From: Acephala macrosclerotiorum
Taxonomy: Eukaryota; Ascomycota; Leotiomycetes; Helotiales; Mollisiaceae
DNA: 64,000 nucleotides
Direction: 5' to 3'
Assembly (NCBI GenBank): GCA_014904845.1
Contig: MU119235.1
Coordinates: 130,138 to 194,137, forward strand
Shown here one piece after another: positions 1-12,000 of this stretch (its first letter is position 1; the number at the start of each line of letters is the position of its first letter). The position numbers were made by a program, and so were the translations under genes. Under the pieces are notes generated by a model that saw only the letters and a list, made by a program, of their open reading frames with translations, searched no databases and had not been told where the DNA came from.

Positions 1-55
1 TGTAGGCTTCTGCTAGAGCTACGAAGATGTAGAGGACGACGAGGCTGAGCGCCAT
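1..55 (-). CDS. N-terminus of a possible secreted or membrane protein, cut by the window edge
   Basis: Reading leftwards from an ATG at 55-53 gives 18 codons without a stop: M-A-L-S-L-V-V-L-Y-I-F-V-A-L-A-E-A-Y. This is a hydrophobic stretch ending in small residues (A-L-A-E-A), as in a cleavable signal peptide or a first membrane segment. The rest lies outside the window, so no function can be given. The short length means chance cannot be excluded. Confidence 0.4.
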   Translation of the reverse strand, partial: MALSLVVLYIFVALAEAY

Positions 56-2649
56 CTTCAATAGGATACAAAAAAGCTTCGGGCCGCTGAAAATGCGAAA
101 GGTAAGATATGTGTGTTTCTCTAGAAATTTTGAAGAGAAGGAAGTAAGTAGATTATACCATACCGATTTCTTCAGCTGTGCGTTGGCAAGGCTGAGAGAA
201 AAGCAATATGAATCTAAAATTAAATTATACTCTTTTAAGGTGCTAACCGATCTTTACGCCGCCGCCAGCATGCGTTCGATCGCTAAATCTCGCCCGACTT
301 GCGATACTTTGTTAACCGCAACAAAATTGGGTAAAACTCTCAAACGCTTTCTGCAATGATTCATTGGGTTCCATATCTTAATTTCATATAGGTTTAATTA
401 GTTTTCATTAGTATCTTTTCAAATGAGAAAGGGTTGAAGCAGGTGAGTGGGGAATTTTCATGTTCCCACTAAAATTAGGCGAGACGCATGCTGGTGGCAG
501 CGTAAGGGATAAGGAGTATCCTTATTCGTTGGGAGCCCTACCCTTTTTAAATACTCTCAGACCCCGCGACTTCGGAACTTGGGTGCAACAGGCAACAGGC
601 AACAGGCCGTGATCTCCACTTAACACGCAGAATGACGTGCTATCAACCACGATTCCTTCAATACTAGGAATGAGCTGAAACTCGAGAATATGATAGGACT
701 AGCAAAATACAATTTGTGTATTCACTTTTTGAGTTATTTGGACTAGTAGTTATAATGCAGTTCAGGAGTTGTTCATACTATGGTTTTGATATTCTTGCGC
801 TTTCCTCAAATTGGGTTCTTCCATGTGACTGTGCTAGCGCACAACCACAACTTTGCGGCCGCTTTGAAAAGTCGATAAAATATTTATCTCGCCTCAAATA
901 ACATTTTCCTCCCGCAAAAGAATTTTCCAGCTATTGTAGCCGTTGAGATATCTTCGATGTTCTTTGGTTAATTAGGTCACGAAGTACTGCACCCCCTGGT
1001 GCTCTAACGAGCCTACTGGCGGTAGTCTGTGCGCCCAGGCTGCTTTTCAGGCTTCCAATTCGTCTAGAAACCAAAGTCTCCTTTTTCATTTCTAAAGTTC
1101 TCTGCAATTACTTAATAATGTAAGCTTTAATTCAAGGAAACACTTTGAAAGAAGTTAAAAAGTGTTTGCAGCTACGGTTTAAAAAAATCGAGAAACGATG
1201 CAAAAAGTCGAAATTTTGTTATAGGGGTCATGAGTAAGCAAAAAGCCCTGATCGCACAGACTATCGCTGTCAGGCTCGTAAGAAAGCTTCGAAACCTTCT
1301 GTGGCAAGTTTAAACAACAGCTCAGCTTCCCCGAACAACTCCTTCGAACCACGTACGCTCGCCATCATATCCCGAGCGTTCCTTAATCCCAGCGCATGCC
1401 TTCATCAGCCTCATAGCCGTCCATACCCCGCCATAGGCTCTGTCGTCCTCCCTCATCTCATCACTAGCTAGCATATTGATCAGGCTATTATGAGCGAGGA
1501 GGAAAGAGCACTCGTCTAGTTTAGGCAAATGAGGAGATATTGAATTCCAGAAGACCGAAGGAAACCAAAGTAAAAGGGAGGAGATTGTATGAAGCAAAAA
1601 CACAAAGACCTGAACATTAATATCGAGAAGATACATGGTCGACAATGCAGTAACTGTCACATTGTCCCACAGCTTTAAATTTAGGAAGGTAAAACTGGGC
1701 TTCTTAAATCTCTTCAATGCAAGTGACAAAATTTCGTGCGTTATGTTCTCCCCTCAACATTCGGAGTATGACTCCAGCATAATACTAGGTAAACGAAGAC
1801 GCAAGAGATTCGTTAGCAATTGGGGAGCCTATTCTGGCTCCCACACAAGGACGGCGATATTCCTATCTTCCAGCGCAGTGAATGTACTAGCGGTTCTGGG
1901 CTGAAAACGGAAACCACAAAACCACAGCTTGCAAGTCATGGTTTTAATGCCGAGTCTACCGCTGCCTGAATCGACGTCTTCAGGGCTGCCGTTTCAATGC
2001 TTGATACGAAGGCGCATGATTAGGGAAACTTTGAATACAAAGTAAATGACAGTGGAGCCTTCAAAAAGGCACGAAATAACCTTATCGAACATCAAACTCG
2101 CTGCATTTCAATTTTCGATACGTCAAAAGACACCGTACCAACCAAGTCTCGATCAAGTCTCGATACTCGCCGCCTAAAGAATTTCAAGACCCAACGGCCT
2201 CGAGGAGATCACCAATTGGCAGCCACTTCGGGCGGCACAGCGGGTGACAGCGGAACAACGGTCGGACCAGGATGCGGCCCCATGTCGAACGCCTCTCAGG
2301 GGTTGAGATGCTGCGGAGAAAAGCCTCAAACATCTCCAGATATTTGAACCGATCCGAGAGCGAGAAGACCTCCAAGCCAACAATTCTGATATGTGAGATT
2401 CCCATACTGGAGCAATACGAACATGCAGCAGCACAGCGAGACAGACAAGATTCCATTTGTCGACATGTACGACTTTGGCACCAAGACTTCCCTCCTGTCA
2501 ATTCCCAATTTCGACCTGCATGGCCCCTAGTCTTCCCTCCTGCTGTGCCTCAACAACCCCCCCACAAACCATGATTCCGTACAAAGCCCCTTCGTCACAC
2601 TTCCACTTGAGCCCTCTTTCCTCCTCTCTCATCCACCTCATGAGCAAAA
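56..2649. other. intergenic, no supported gene
   Basis: No frame shows family signatures or a convincing chain of splice sites. A short direct repeat of a caacagg unit (three copies) lies near 585-607. A 135-codon minus-strand frame at 1322-1729 has a vaguely protein-like C-terminal half but no recognisable domain. The last 200 bases are CT-rich and probably hold the leader of the gene starting at 2650. Confidence 0.5.
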
Positions 2650-3547
2650 ATGTCGACCTCAACATCCCCATCTTCAACAGGGACAATCACCTCAGCACCT
2701 GCTCTAACAACAACATTCACTCCCGCAGCCAGCTGCACAAACGATTTCTACACCAACACTGAATCCAACTGGTACAGCATAGGAGGACCATTAGCAAGCC
2801 AATGTTTCCCCTCAGGATGGGCAAGTACAAGCCAGTATTTCAGTCCTGGAATTTGTCCAGATGGATATACGCAAGCTTGTTCTAGTTTGAACGGCGCTGA
2901 GACAAGGGCGACTTGTTGTCCGAGGTACGATGATAAAGCCCAATGTCCCATCCTCCAACAGAGATTGAGAAAATGAAATGCTAATGATAAGCGGCAGTGG
3001 ATATGTATGCTACACCCCCACAGCATTCAACTTCCCCGGCCAAGCCTGCGCCTCAATATTCACGAGCCAAATCACAACGACGGTGACTGATGGATCGGCG
3101 CTAACGGTTTTGCTCGCGACGCTGCATACGAAAACGGAGGCTGTGAATGGGTATGGGGTTTCGATTCGGTATGATGCGAATGATTTCGTGTCTAGCACAT
3201 CTTCATCTTCATCCACGTCCGGATCGAATACCAGCTCGCAGACTCCAACTTCGACGTCTTCTGGGACAAGTACCGGTACTGGGTCGCCGAGTCCTAACTC
3301 GAGTTCCTCTTTAGGTCTATCAACAGGCGCAAAGGCAGGAATCGGTATTGGAATAGCTGCCGTGGCGGTGATAGCATTGTTCGTATTAGGGTTCTGGATT
3401 ATGAAGAAGCGGAGAGCGAGAGCTGGAACGGATTATCAAGTCGCTCTGACCGGAAAGGAGGCTTGGAGAGCAAATGCGCAACCAATTCATGAAGTATATA
3501 CGCCGCCATCTGAGCTGGGCGGGAGCTCGCCGAGACACCAGGCGTGA
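2650..3547 (+). CDS. Ser/Thr-rich single-pass membrane protein, hypothetical
   Basis: Two exons, 2650-2924 and 2998-3547. The 73-nt intron begins GTACGA, has a gctaatgat branch and ends GGCAG; the join restores a C-C-P-S-G-Y-x-C-Y motif. The product is about 274 aa: a Ser/Thr-rich start without an obvious signal peptide, a Cys-containing ectodomain (residues about 28-155, six to eight Cys), a Ser/Thr/Gly-rich stalk, a membrane segment around residues 212-235 (G-I-G-I-A-A-V-A-V-I-A-L-F-V-L-G-F-W-I), a basic stop-transfer K-K-R-R-A-R, and a short cytoplasmic tail. This layout recalls the many uncharacterised fungal cell-surface proteins that resemble WSC/Mid2 sensors, but no WSC motif is visible. 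The ATG at 2650 sits in a good context (caaaaATGtc). Role at the cell surface is inference. Confidence 0.75.
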
Positions 3548-3874
3548 GCAAGTCCGAACTTGAGATGATGAGTTATTTGTGTACATGTGGGTCAGGTATT
3601 GTGTTGATGTTAATGATACCCAATTTTGTTGCCTTGTGGGTTATCGATTGACAGTGAAGATTGCGGTTGAGATCATGGCATGTGAAGTCGCAAAGTGCAG
3701 TCGCCTGACGCGATGCCTTGAAGCTCCCAGCCTTGCTGGGATTCCCTCACCCGTGTTCCATGCGGCCAAGAGGATGACAACAAGTTGGGTCCGGATGTGT
3801 ACGTCGAGCAGAGTTCAGACAGAGCTGGTGGATTGAGATTTGAAGCCGCTTGAAGAAGTTGTTCTTCAATGGCA
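3548..3874. other. intergenic, presumed 3' region
   Basis: Sequence between the surface-protein gene and a weak minus-strand candidate. No motif or RNA gene was seen. Confidence 0.5.
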
Positions 3875-4245
3875 TTAGTTGTAGGACACTAGACCACTCT
3901 GATAAGGTAAGTTGGAGATTGAAAACAATTCAACGCCCCTCATCTGATCTGGCGACATAGCCTCTAAAGCCGTTGGTAGTTTCGACCCCTAGCAGCATCT
4001 TGGGGTCAGCATTTCGTACATTGGCAATCAATGTTCTGGAATATCTTAAAACTCACAGTTTCTGTGAAGGGGCTCCGAAGCTCTTGGTCGCGTTTCCATG
4101 CCCATTCTCCAATCATGACAGCCCGCAAAGATGCTGAAGCAGAGGATGCCTGCTTTGCATACATTAAAGCCACTTTCTCGTCAAAAGACCCGTAGCGGCG
4201 GCGGCGAAACATCATTCTGGGCTCGCGGTTCTCTTCGTACCCCAT
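3875..4245 (-). CDS. possible two-exon small hypothetical protein
   Basis: Exon 1 (4245-4057, 63 codons) runs from an ATG to ACT just before a GTGAGT donor. A 68-nt intron with a tgctgac branch ends CTAG, and exon 2 (3988-3875) continues in phase to TAA, giving about 100 aa. The N-terminal part is Arg-rich (M-M-F-R-R-R-R-Y). No known domain is recognised. Support is the matched donor, branch, acceptor and phase only. Confidence 0.32.
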
Positions 4246-5338
4246 AGAGCCTAGACTCCACAGACCCGAAGTTAGCCTTTGAAGTAGCTGGAGATGTTAT
4301 CTTCCACTTTCGTAGGAAGTCATGAGGTTGGGATCGAAGTTTATGTCAGCCTCAAAATGCCGTGTAAATCTGAGGGCTAAGTGGCTGCAGCCGTGGACGT
4401 TCTGTCAACGATGAAGGCACTTGGAATACATAGCTTCGGTATAGCGGAGGCGTGAAGACGTGATATAGATAGCGACACACCTTCTTCAACACGTTATACA
4501 ATTAGTAGCTGCCCAACTAGGAATGTCAGCTGATTGAAGTATTGAGGATTGTCTGATTGAGAGTTCGAGGCTCTTCCGTACCTGATTTCCAATGAGAATC
4601 CATACTTATACGGGCAGAACTTCCGTATGCATTTTGAATGCTTGGTCGGCCTGTGTGGTGGAGCTATGAAAGTGTTGTTATTTGTCAAGAGTCGAGATGT
4701 CGTGGCTCGCAAAAAGTAAGTTCCAGCCTTCAACATCGCATCATGTGTGACATTTATTCATGCAACGCATTCTCAGTGTGAACTTTTCTCTTGGATACAA
4801 GTTGAGAGCTTAGATTCTGACACGAAGCAGGCGTGGCAAAAACACTTGGAGTGAGTAAGACTCAAGAAGTGAAGTTAAACAAGCTCAACGACTTGCACAG
4901 GTTCACTGCACAGTCCACCTCATAGTTTTCCAAGAAAGACGAAATAAAGTCGCTCAAATGACAAGATCAGAACAGCTTTCCAAACTCGCAGAATAGACAC
5001 AAGATGGAGATGATGGTGAATGATAGTGGATTGAATCATACCACTGAAGGAGGTGTCCAACATAACGTGGATGTTGACGGCTGACGGAAAGCAGGAAAAG
5101 AGAAACTGTGCATGCAAATCTAGATCTAGAAATTGCAAGAATAAATGATTGGGAATGCGTGAAGAAGAGCAAGAAGAAACCCAGATCTGAGAATGTAAGG
5201 AACAGATGAAAGTGGAAGGAAACGAATGACTCCGTTTGCTGCCGTGCCCCACTTCCCTGGTCATGTAATAGCACTTCGACCCCGCTACCCAAACTGCCTT
5301 ATAGAATTAAATAAATACTTTCTTTGCATCAAATACAA
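4246..5338. other. intergenic, no supported gene
   Basis: Several short open frames on both strands overlap one another and lack splice or family support. The final stretch precedes the tRNA gene. Confidence 0.5.
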
Positions 5339-5424
5339 GAAGGCTTGGTGTAGTGGTAGCATGTCTGATTCCAGTGAACTTGCGGGTATCCAGATGGTCA
5401 TCGGTTCAAATCCGATAGTCTTCA
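5339..5424 (+). tRNA. tRNA-Trp (CCA) with a short intron
   Basis: A 7-bp acceptor stem pairs GAAGGCT (5339-5345) with AGTCTTC (5417-5423), followed by discriminator A. The D arm has GGTAGC. The T arm pairs ATCGG with CCGAT around the loop TTCAAAT (5405-5411). The anticodon CCA is at 5371-5373 after T33 and is followed by G37, as in other eukaryotic tRNA-Trp. An intron of about 14 nt (about 5375-5388) follows position 37. A T-run terminator (cttttgcttttt) lies just downstream. One oddity is that the last anticodon-stem pair is A31 against C39, a mismatch, so a slightly degenerate copy is possible. Confidence 0.82.
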
Positions 5425-6033
5425 ATTCTTCTTTTGCTTTTTGATTATTCTTCCGGAAGCAACGTTAGAGCTTTTGAGGCCTCTGTCAACCTCACAACTT
5501 ATCTTTTACTTTTTTGCGCAATTTGTAGAGCCGAGCTGTTGCGTAGCTCTACAAACGGAAGGGACAAACGGACAAGCGAGGCCGAAGCGGTGGCAGTACC
5601 TACTACCAGTAAAATAGCAGATGTGAAAGAGTCATCGTATCGTCCATGCTCAAAACTCGTCTTTTGCTATTGTTGGTCCTTCGAGTCAACATCCACCCAC
5701 GTGTTTGACTGGCTTTAGGTCCAAGCCATAACTGACAAGAGTCACACTTGGCTGGTGAAGATTTAAGAAATTCTGGGCACCTCATAGCATCTTTACCAAG
5801 AACAAGTTCACGCCCAGAAGATCAATGCATTTAAGGAGGTACAGGCTGCAGAAGCTATGTGCAGTGTAGGGTATCCTTCTGCGTAAAATGACGTATCAAG
5901 AACAAGTAGTGAAATCAAAATGCCTGTAAGCCAACCATGTCGTATTGCTCGCCCTTCTGCAGAAGCAAGCATCTCATGAGGTGTAACATCTGTTCGTGAT
6001 CTCGTGAAGGGTCTGCTCGTGAGAATGCCAGCC
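5425..6033. other. intergenic, Pol III terminator then no gene seen
   Basis: Contains the T-runs ending the tRNA and the presumed 3' end of the minus-strand PDAP1-like gene. Nothing else is supported. Confidence 0.55.
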
Positions 6034-6897
6034 TTATTTCTTCCCCTTCCCCTTGGCTGCCTTCCCGGCAGTCCCTAAAGCTGCCTCTCTTCGCTTTGCC
6101 TCGCGAGCATCAATCTCGGCCTTCTTCGCCTTCTCAGCTTCCTCGCGCTCTTCCTTCTCGGCCTGCGTATATCTATTAGCATTATTCCCTCCAATACATG
6201 ATCATTGTGACGAACCTGCTTCCTGGCAGCCTCTGCTTCTCTCTTCTCTCTGATCAACTTCAATCTAGCTAGATCTGCCTTTGCCTCGTCGGTCTTGCCA
6301 GCCTCATGAAGCTTCTGATATCTTTCCTTGGCCTGCTGTGCTTGTACCGCCTCTCGCTCTCTTCGGCTCAGCTCTGCCACGGGCTTCTTCCCCTTGCCCA
6401 CACTTAGATCCTTGACCCCTTCTGCCGCCTCATCGACCGTAACTGGTGCAGCCTTTGCTTGATTCCTCGCAGCTTTTGAGTGGTTTGGGTTTGCAGGCAT
6501 ATCATCTTCGCTCTCCTCCTCTGAGCTGGAAGGCATATCACCCGGTTGTGGAACACCCTTCTTCTTTGCGATAGCAGCTTCCTTCTTGGCCTTGGCCGCA
6601 GCACGACGTTCTTCACGAGTCAGGGTTGGCTTGTTCGCGTCTTCCTCTTCAGATGAAGACTCTTCCTCTGAGCTATCCTCCTCTTCTTCAGATGAGTCGG
6701 CATTTGGGTCTCGTTCGGCGATTTCGTTTCCTTCTGAGTCGAGGGGTCTAAGGTTCTTCGAGAAGTGCTTTCCTCCTAAATGACGTGTCGGTCTTGCGCT
6801 TGGATATGCCGAGTGCCTTGTACATACCTCCTCGTGTGAATTTCTTGAATTTTCCTCCTCTGCCACGACCAGCACCTGGGGGTCCTCCTGGAGCCAT
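6034..6897 (-). CDS. PDGFA-associated protein 1 / PAP28 family phosphoprotein
   Basis: Three exons: 6897-6828, 6775-6216, 6162-6034 (about 252 aa). The first exon is a Gly/Arg/Lys start ([18 protein letters not shown]). Intron 1 begins GTATGT; intron 2 begins GTTCGT, has a gctaatag branch and ends CGCAG. The middle holds Ser/Glu runs that look like casein kinase II sites ([12 protein letters not shown]). The conserved part is [18 protein letters not shown] then a Leu/Ala/Lys helix with [11 protein letters not shown]. It ends in a Lys/Glu-rich coiled coil and K-G-K-G-K-K. This matches the PAP28/PDAP1 family of small acidic phosphoproteins found across eukaryotes, whose molecular role is poorly known. 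Confidence 0.88.
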
Positions 6898-7698
6898 GGT
6901 TGTTAATAAGACCGAGTGAAGTTTATTCTTCTCTTTGGATCAAAGCAGACGTGTGTTGAGACCGTGCAGCAGAAATCGGAACGTTGTTATTGTACGTGGC
7001 GGTTCGGTAGAAGATCACGTCCTCGAGATGTCTAGTTAAAGGCGATGCATTTCTGAGTCGATGGAGGGGCAGAAGGTCCCGCTTATGGTTGGCGCAGAAG
7101 ACGCTAATCTATTCTAGGTTAGTTAGCACGTGATGCAAAAATTTCTATGTTCTTGAAATCTCACGACTCAATTTCTTCTTTTCTCTTCATAAAACAAACT
7201 GAAACAAACCTTCCTATTCACTCTGGCTTACGTCTCTTTCAATGGCAGGTCTTGGAGGGGAAATGGGAGGAGAGAACAGAATTTCGCTGAGACTCATTTT
7301 CTAACCTTCAGCATGTGAATGCATTAAGGTATCGAGCAACATCTCTGGCGGACATTTCTTCATCAGAGAAGAGTAATATTATTATTCGATTGGCTACGTA
7401 GGCATTGAAGGGACTCGAGAAGTGATTTTGCTGAGTCTTTGCTAACAGCTTTCTTTAGACTGTCAAAGACAAGTCGTTGCGTTATTTGCTGGCACCGCAT
7501 TTAGAAATGGCTTCTTTGTCTACAAATGTCTGTTTTTCCTTGCAAGATTCACAACAAACGCAGACCACTCAATTTATCTTTTGAATGTACCTTTTCTTGC
7601 TGTACAATTTCCATTTATTCCATACCAAATCTCCTGATATTTATCTCCAGGAAAACACCTCTGGCCGAATTCGAATACCAACAGTCAGTCGATCACCA
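6898..7698. other. divergent intergenic region
   Basis: About 800 bp between two outward-facing genes, so it probably contains both promoters. A CT-rich leader-like stretch precedes the ATG at 7699. No specific site can be named. Confidence 0.5.
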
Positions 7699-8136
7699 AT
7701 GGCAACCTGTAACCACGAAACGACGTTCTTGCAGGTTCCACCCTCACTGACATTCCTTGTCCAGAACTACCCTCACATCGCGCCTCACCAAACCCTCGAC
7801 CGTTCCATCCCTCGATGCAAACTCTGCGACCTCATCGCAGCACACGAGCGAGCCACCATCGCCGAGAACCCTCCTCCATACATCAACGTTGTCGAGCGGA
7901 TCAAACGCGATATCAAATTGATTGACGAGCTGGTCACAGCAGATGTTGCCACGAAACAAGATAAAGAGGACTTGAATGTGCTCCATGCGCAACTACGGGA
8001 CGCGATCATGCTCGCAGATATAAGGATTCAGGAGGCTTGGTACCCATACTGGGCAATCTGGGGGCCGGGTGATGGACCTGAGGTGCTGGATACTGTCTTT
8101 GATGATGGTGAGGACCTCGTTGATTGGGGAGTTTGA
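7699..8136 (+). CDS. small hypothetical protein with a CxxC motif
   Basis: Single exon, 145 aa, from ATG 7699 (ccaATGgca) to TGA. An in-frame ATG lies further upstream at 7585, but the extra 38 residues are low-quality leader-like sequence, so the later start is preferred. Visible features are C-K-L-C-D near residue 40, a helical Lys/Glu/Asp-rich centre (V-E-R-I-K-R-D-I-K-L-I-D-E-L-V) and an aromatic C-terminal part (A-W-Y-P-Y-W-A-I-W-G-P-G-D-G) followed by an acidic tail ending D-W-G-V. It resembles fungal conserved hypothetical proteins of this size. No function is recognised. Confidence 0.62.
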   Translation: MATCNHETTFLQVPPSLTFLVQNYPHIAPHQTLDRSIPRCKLCDLIAAHERATIAENPPPYINVVERIKRDIKLIDELVTADVATKQDKEDLNVLHAQLRDAIMLADIRIQEAWYPYWAIWGPGDGPEVLDTVFDDGEDLVDWGV

Positions 8137-9019
8137 GCCTTCGATGCTGCGAACCCGCTTTACAAAGCTCCGAGACCGACCCTCTGTCAAACAAAGCCGA
8201 GGGCTTCAACACGACAGAAATGCAGCCGGACATGTTCCGAAATCTAGCATCGGTACCATTGCAGGTAAATATCGTCTCGCTATCCGTAATCAAATGTATT
8301 CGTTTCTTTTCCAAAAATGATGTCTTTTGCCTAGTCTATGTGAGCTTTTCGGTACTTGACCTGTAAGAATTACCTACCTCCCCGGCGTAATTGCCGGCAC
8401 CACCGGTACCATATCTCTCGCTGGCTGGAACTTCACCCGCACCGTGCCCGTCATCGCCAGTGTCTTCGGAGGCCTAGCTCTCGCTTGTTCAATCGCAGCA
8501 TTTACACTTGCTTGCTGTCTATGGTGGAATGGCGATGGTGGTACGGGATGGGTTTAGAATTGTATTTTGTAGGCATGGTGCTTTTGTACCATTTACGTTG
8601 ATTTTTGGGGCGTTGTATTCGGGTTAGGTGTTGGCGGTTGTTGGGGGGGATTTAGTGGAGTTTCCGTATAAGGCGAAATGTGTTACGAAGGTGTTGTGGG
8701 TGATGTATATGATTGGGAAAAGGTTGAATTTGTTTATGATTCGAGGGGCGGAGTTGAGAGGATTTGCGCAGGTCAATCTAGAAGGTGGAATGTTTCAAAT
8801 ACTTTTATACTACTAATAATCAAGTTCTATACATCAGCTTGTTGGTTAGACATGAAGTGTTGCATGAGGCACGATTGAAAAATTTCGAGGCTCATGAAGT
8901 ATCAATACATTCATATGTATTTTGCCCAGTCAGCTCAGCGACTTGACGAGGGAATAACCCTGAAAAGCCAACGCCTTCCCCGATACCCGCAAACCAACGC
9001 CGAAATCATAATCATCTGC
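8137..9019. other. intergenic with an unexplained hydrophobic frame
   Basis: Apart from the hydrophobic frame listed separately at 8369-8557, nothing is supported. The right end is the 3' flank of the Sro7-like gene. Confidence 0.5.
8369..8557 (+). other. orphan hydrophobic coding-like frame, possible exon or gene relic
   Basis: After TAAG at 8367 the frame starting ATT ACC reads I-T-Y-L-P-G-V-I-A-G-T-T-G-T-I-S-L-A-G-W. It goes on through a Val/Ala/Leu/Cys-rich segment (V-F-G-G-L-A-L-A-C-S-I-A-A-F-T-L-A-C-C-L) to a stop at 8555-8557. The composition is that of two membrane segments. Upstream exon candidates end with a good donor (CAG|GTAAAT near 8262), but the phase does not match, so this may be a broken gene. 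Confidence 0.3.
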
Positions 9020-12000
9020 TTAGAACCCCAGTCCCTTGGTGATCCCGCCAAACAGAAGACTCCTTGTCTGCTTCTTTGCGAACTTGCTCGCGTCGTCTGC
9101 CCATCCTTGACTATTCTCTAACATCCTATCCGTACTGTCTCCCATGATATTCAACTTCTCCGTTCTCTCATTCAGCTGTCTGGTCATGTACTCTCCCCAC
9201 CCCTCCGAAGACACTGTGCCAGGAGCACGACTTGACCCTTGCCCACCAGAGCGAGACAAACGCTCTTCTTCTGCGGCTGCCATTATCATACGCTTGCTTG
9301 GTGGTCTGTCCGGTCCACCGATAAGTAGATCTAGATCTGTTGGACTGACGTATTGAGTGCCAGAGATCCATTGGAGGTTTGAGATTGTAGGTCGAGGCGG
9401 AATCAGCGCTTCTGGATTAAATAGCTTGTCTTGAGACTTGGGTAGTGATTGTCCCGCGCCCCAAGCTCCGAGCATTGCGATCTCCGACGGGCCTGTCCAG
9501 CCAAAGAGGTCGCCAGAAGAGGTGACTATGGCATTTGTAGATCTCGTTTTGTCCAGCATACCGACCTTCGCAACGCCTATCTCTTTAAGAGATGGTAGCG
9601 AATATGCTCGAGCAGTACCGTCACCGAACAGACCCACGAGGGCGTGGGCACGATCCTCGAAGTCAGTCACGTTGGCAGCATCGCACAAGAAATCATCCCA
9701 CGTCTTGTGGGCACCCTTTGCTGTGGCAGGTTTGAAGATACGAGCTTCTGTTTGGGTGACTGGAGCAAGTTAGTTTTGCAGTTAATGGAGATTCTTGGAG
9801 GATTCCTTACCAACAACAAGTGTTCCATGAGTCTTTGTACCCGTCCTCAAAGCACCAACGGTAGCCCCAGTTGCAGGTGCGAGTCTTCCAGTATCGGCAT
9901 TGATAGGAGAGATCGAGATAATACGGTCGGAACATGATGTGAGACCTGCGAATTGGGCTGTAAAGCTCGCGCCTTGAGGCAAGATCTTGAATGTAGCAAC
10001 CTTCCCAAGATTCGTGCCTACAAAGCATGCAATACTCGAATAATCATCACCGTCTAGTGTCATGACCCCAAACTCAATGACCACGGGCCAATCTGGTTTC
10101 CCTGAAGTGGCAGAGTTTCCTTTTTTCATGAAACTGCTTCGTTTGTCGGCCTTGATAAACTCACTGAGTGATGCGCTAAATATGACCGCAGGGCCACGAA
10201 GGTCAATGATGGAGAACACACCAGCCTCAGAGCCAACACCAACGAATCCAACATCCGACATCTTGACTGCCGTTATGGGCCCTTTCGCCTTATCGTAGAG
10301 GACGAAGGGTTGAAGACCTTCCTTCAAAGTCGGTTCTGCATGAGCAGAGATGTCCGTGAGTCCTCCAGGAATAACTTCTACCTGCCCTTCGCGGCCAAAG
10401 AGTTTGTTGCCACCCCATTTGAAGACAACAACTTCTCCAGTAGCTGTACCAACAGCTAACTCACCAGTAACACTGGCCATGCTTAACGAAGTTATGATCA
10501 AATCGTCGTATCGATTCAGGGCTCTGGCCATATCAACTTGAAGAACAGCACTATTCTCGAGTTCGTCGTCATGTCCTGCATCCCATATTCGCACAGTTCC
10601 ATCTCCGTGGGCTATCTGGACGATATTTCGTGCTTCGTATCTTCGCAAATTCTTGACACTTTCTGCGCCTCCTCTAACGAGTTGAGGACCTTGCTGTCGG
10701 TTTTCGACCATACCGAGCCATCGTCCTCGATCGACAGGTGCTACAGCCATTGATGTTACAAACGGATGAACGAATGAGATTGAAGGATGCAACTGATTTG
10801 TAGGTGAAATGGGATATCCGCTGGGAAAGCTTAACGTGATGAGCTCTCCTGATGTGAGAAGTGCGATAATAGCAATAGGATCTTGAGCGCCAGCAAAATG
10901 CGGTGAAGTACGTGGAATAAGACAGAAATCGACAATCTCCGCTCCGGGAGGAGTTGGTAGCAAATGTTGTTTCTTCGCCTCGAAGTGGTTTGTAAGGATC
11001 TGCCATGTCGAGGTTGCATAAACCGGAGTAGCACCCAACTCAAGAAATGTCAAGCCTTTCTGGGGAAGTGTTGTGGGAACACCTCCGGCAACCAAAATTC
11101 CCGTATCGTCAGGATTCTCCTTGCAACACCAGGCAATCTTTGAAAATGGCTCTTTTAACGCGAATGTGCCTGATGTGTTGCCAAAGCTGCTGGGTTGATT
11201 CCCTGGCTTGTCAACATGGGAGTCTGTGATAGTCCTTGCCATCAAAACACGGCTGTCTTTAGGATCCCAGAACACCAAAGTCGAATCATCGTGTGCAGTC
11301 CCAACAAATGTGCCACTTGGATGCCAAAATACATGTGTAACATGCGGCTTGCGTACTTTCTCTGCTCCCAGAGGATCCGCATTTCCACCTGGTGCTCCGA
11401 TGGGTACCTCATATTCGAAGAACTTGATGGCCTTGTTTTGCTTGAACGAGTAAATGATTGCCCCTTCCGGGTATCCTATGAGTAACTGGCCGATGTCCTT
11501 CGGGTGTAATTGCATAGATACGACGGATATCAACCTGGCTCTTGGATTCCGTTCACGCCAGAAGTTTGGCAGCCTCAAAGGCGCGATTTTCTCTCTGTCC
11601 AAATCATATGCAATCACCTCGCCATTTTGTAGTCCAATAAACGCCCAATCCAGCATGGGATCAGTCACCAAAGCTGTCACGACTCCTGGCGGTGAATAGT
11701 TTGCCACCTTCTTCTGCGTTGTAAGGTCCCATATTATCAATTCGTTCTTTGAATCTAGACTTATGAGTCGGTCGGCGCAGAACTGGAGGGTTTTCACGGA
11801 GGCTCGGCGGGGTAATGTGAGAGTGGCCTGCACACGCTTCTGGCCAAAGATATATATCTGCCCACTGCCAAATGTCGTCTCGTTCGTTCCAATCGCAAGG
11901 AGGGATTGTACAGGATCGTATGCTAAGGACCTGTTTGGGAGTCAGCGTGCGTAGCACCGGGCTGCCGGGAGCTCTACTCACCCGATTTGAGAGTTGATTC

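Noticed and set aside
1322..1729. 135-codon minus-strand frame, partly reminiscent of the end of a fungal regulator
   Set aside because: No diagnostic motif, no splice context, and an overlapping plus-strand frame of equal quality.
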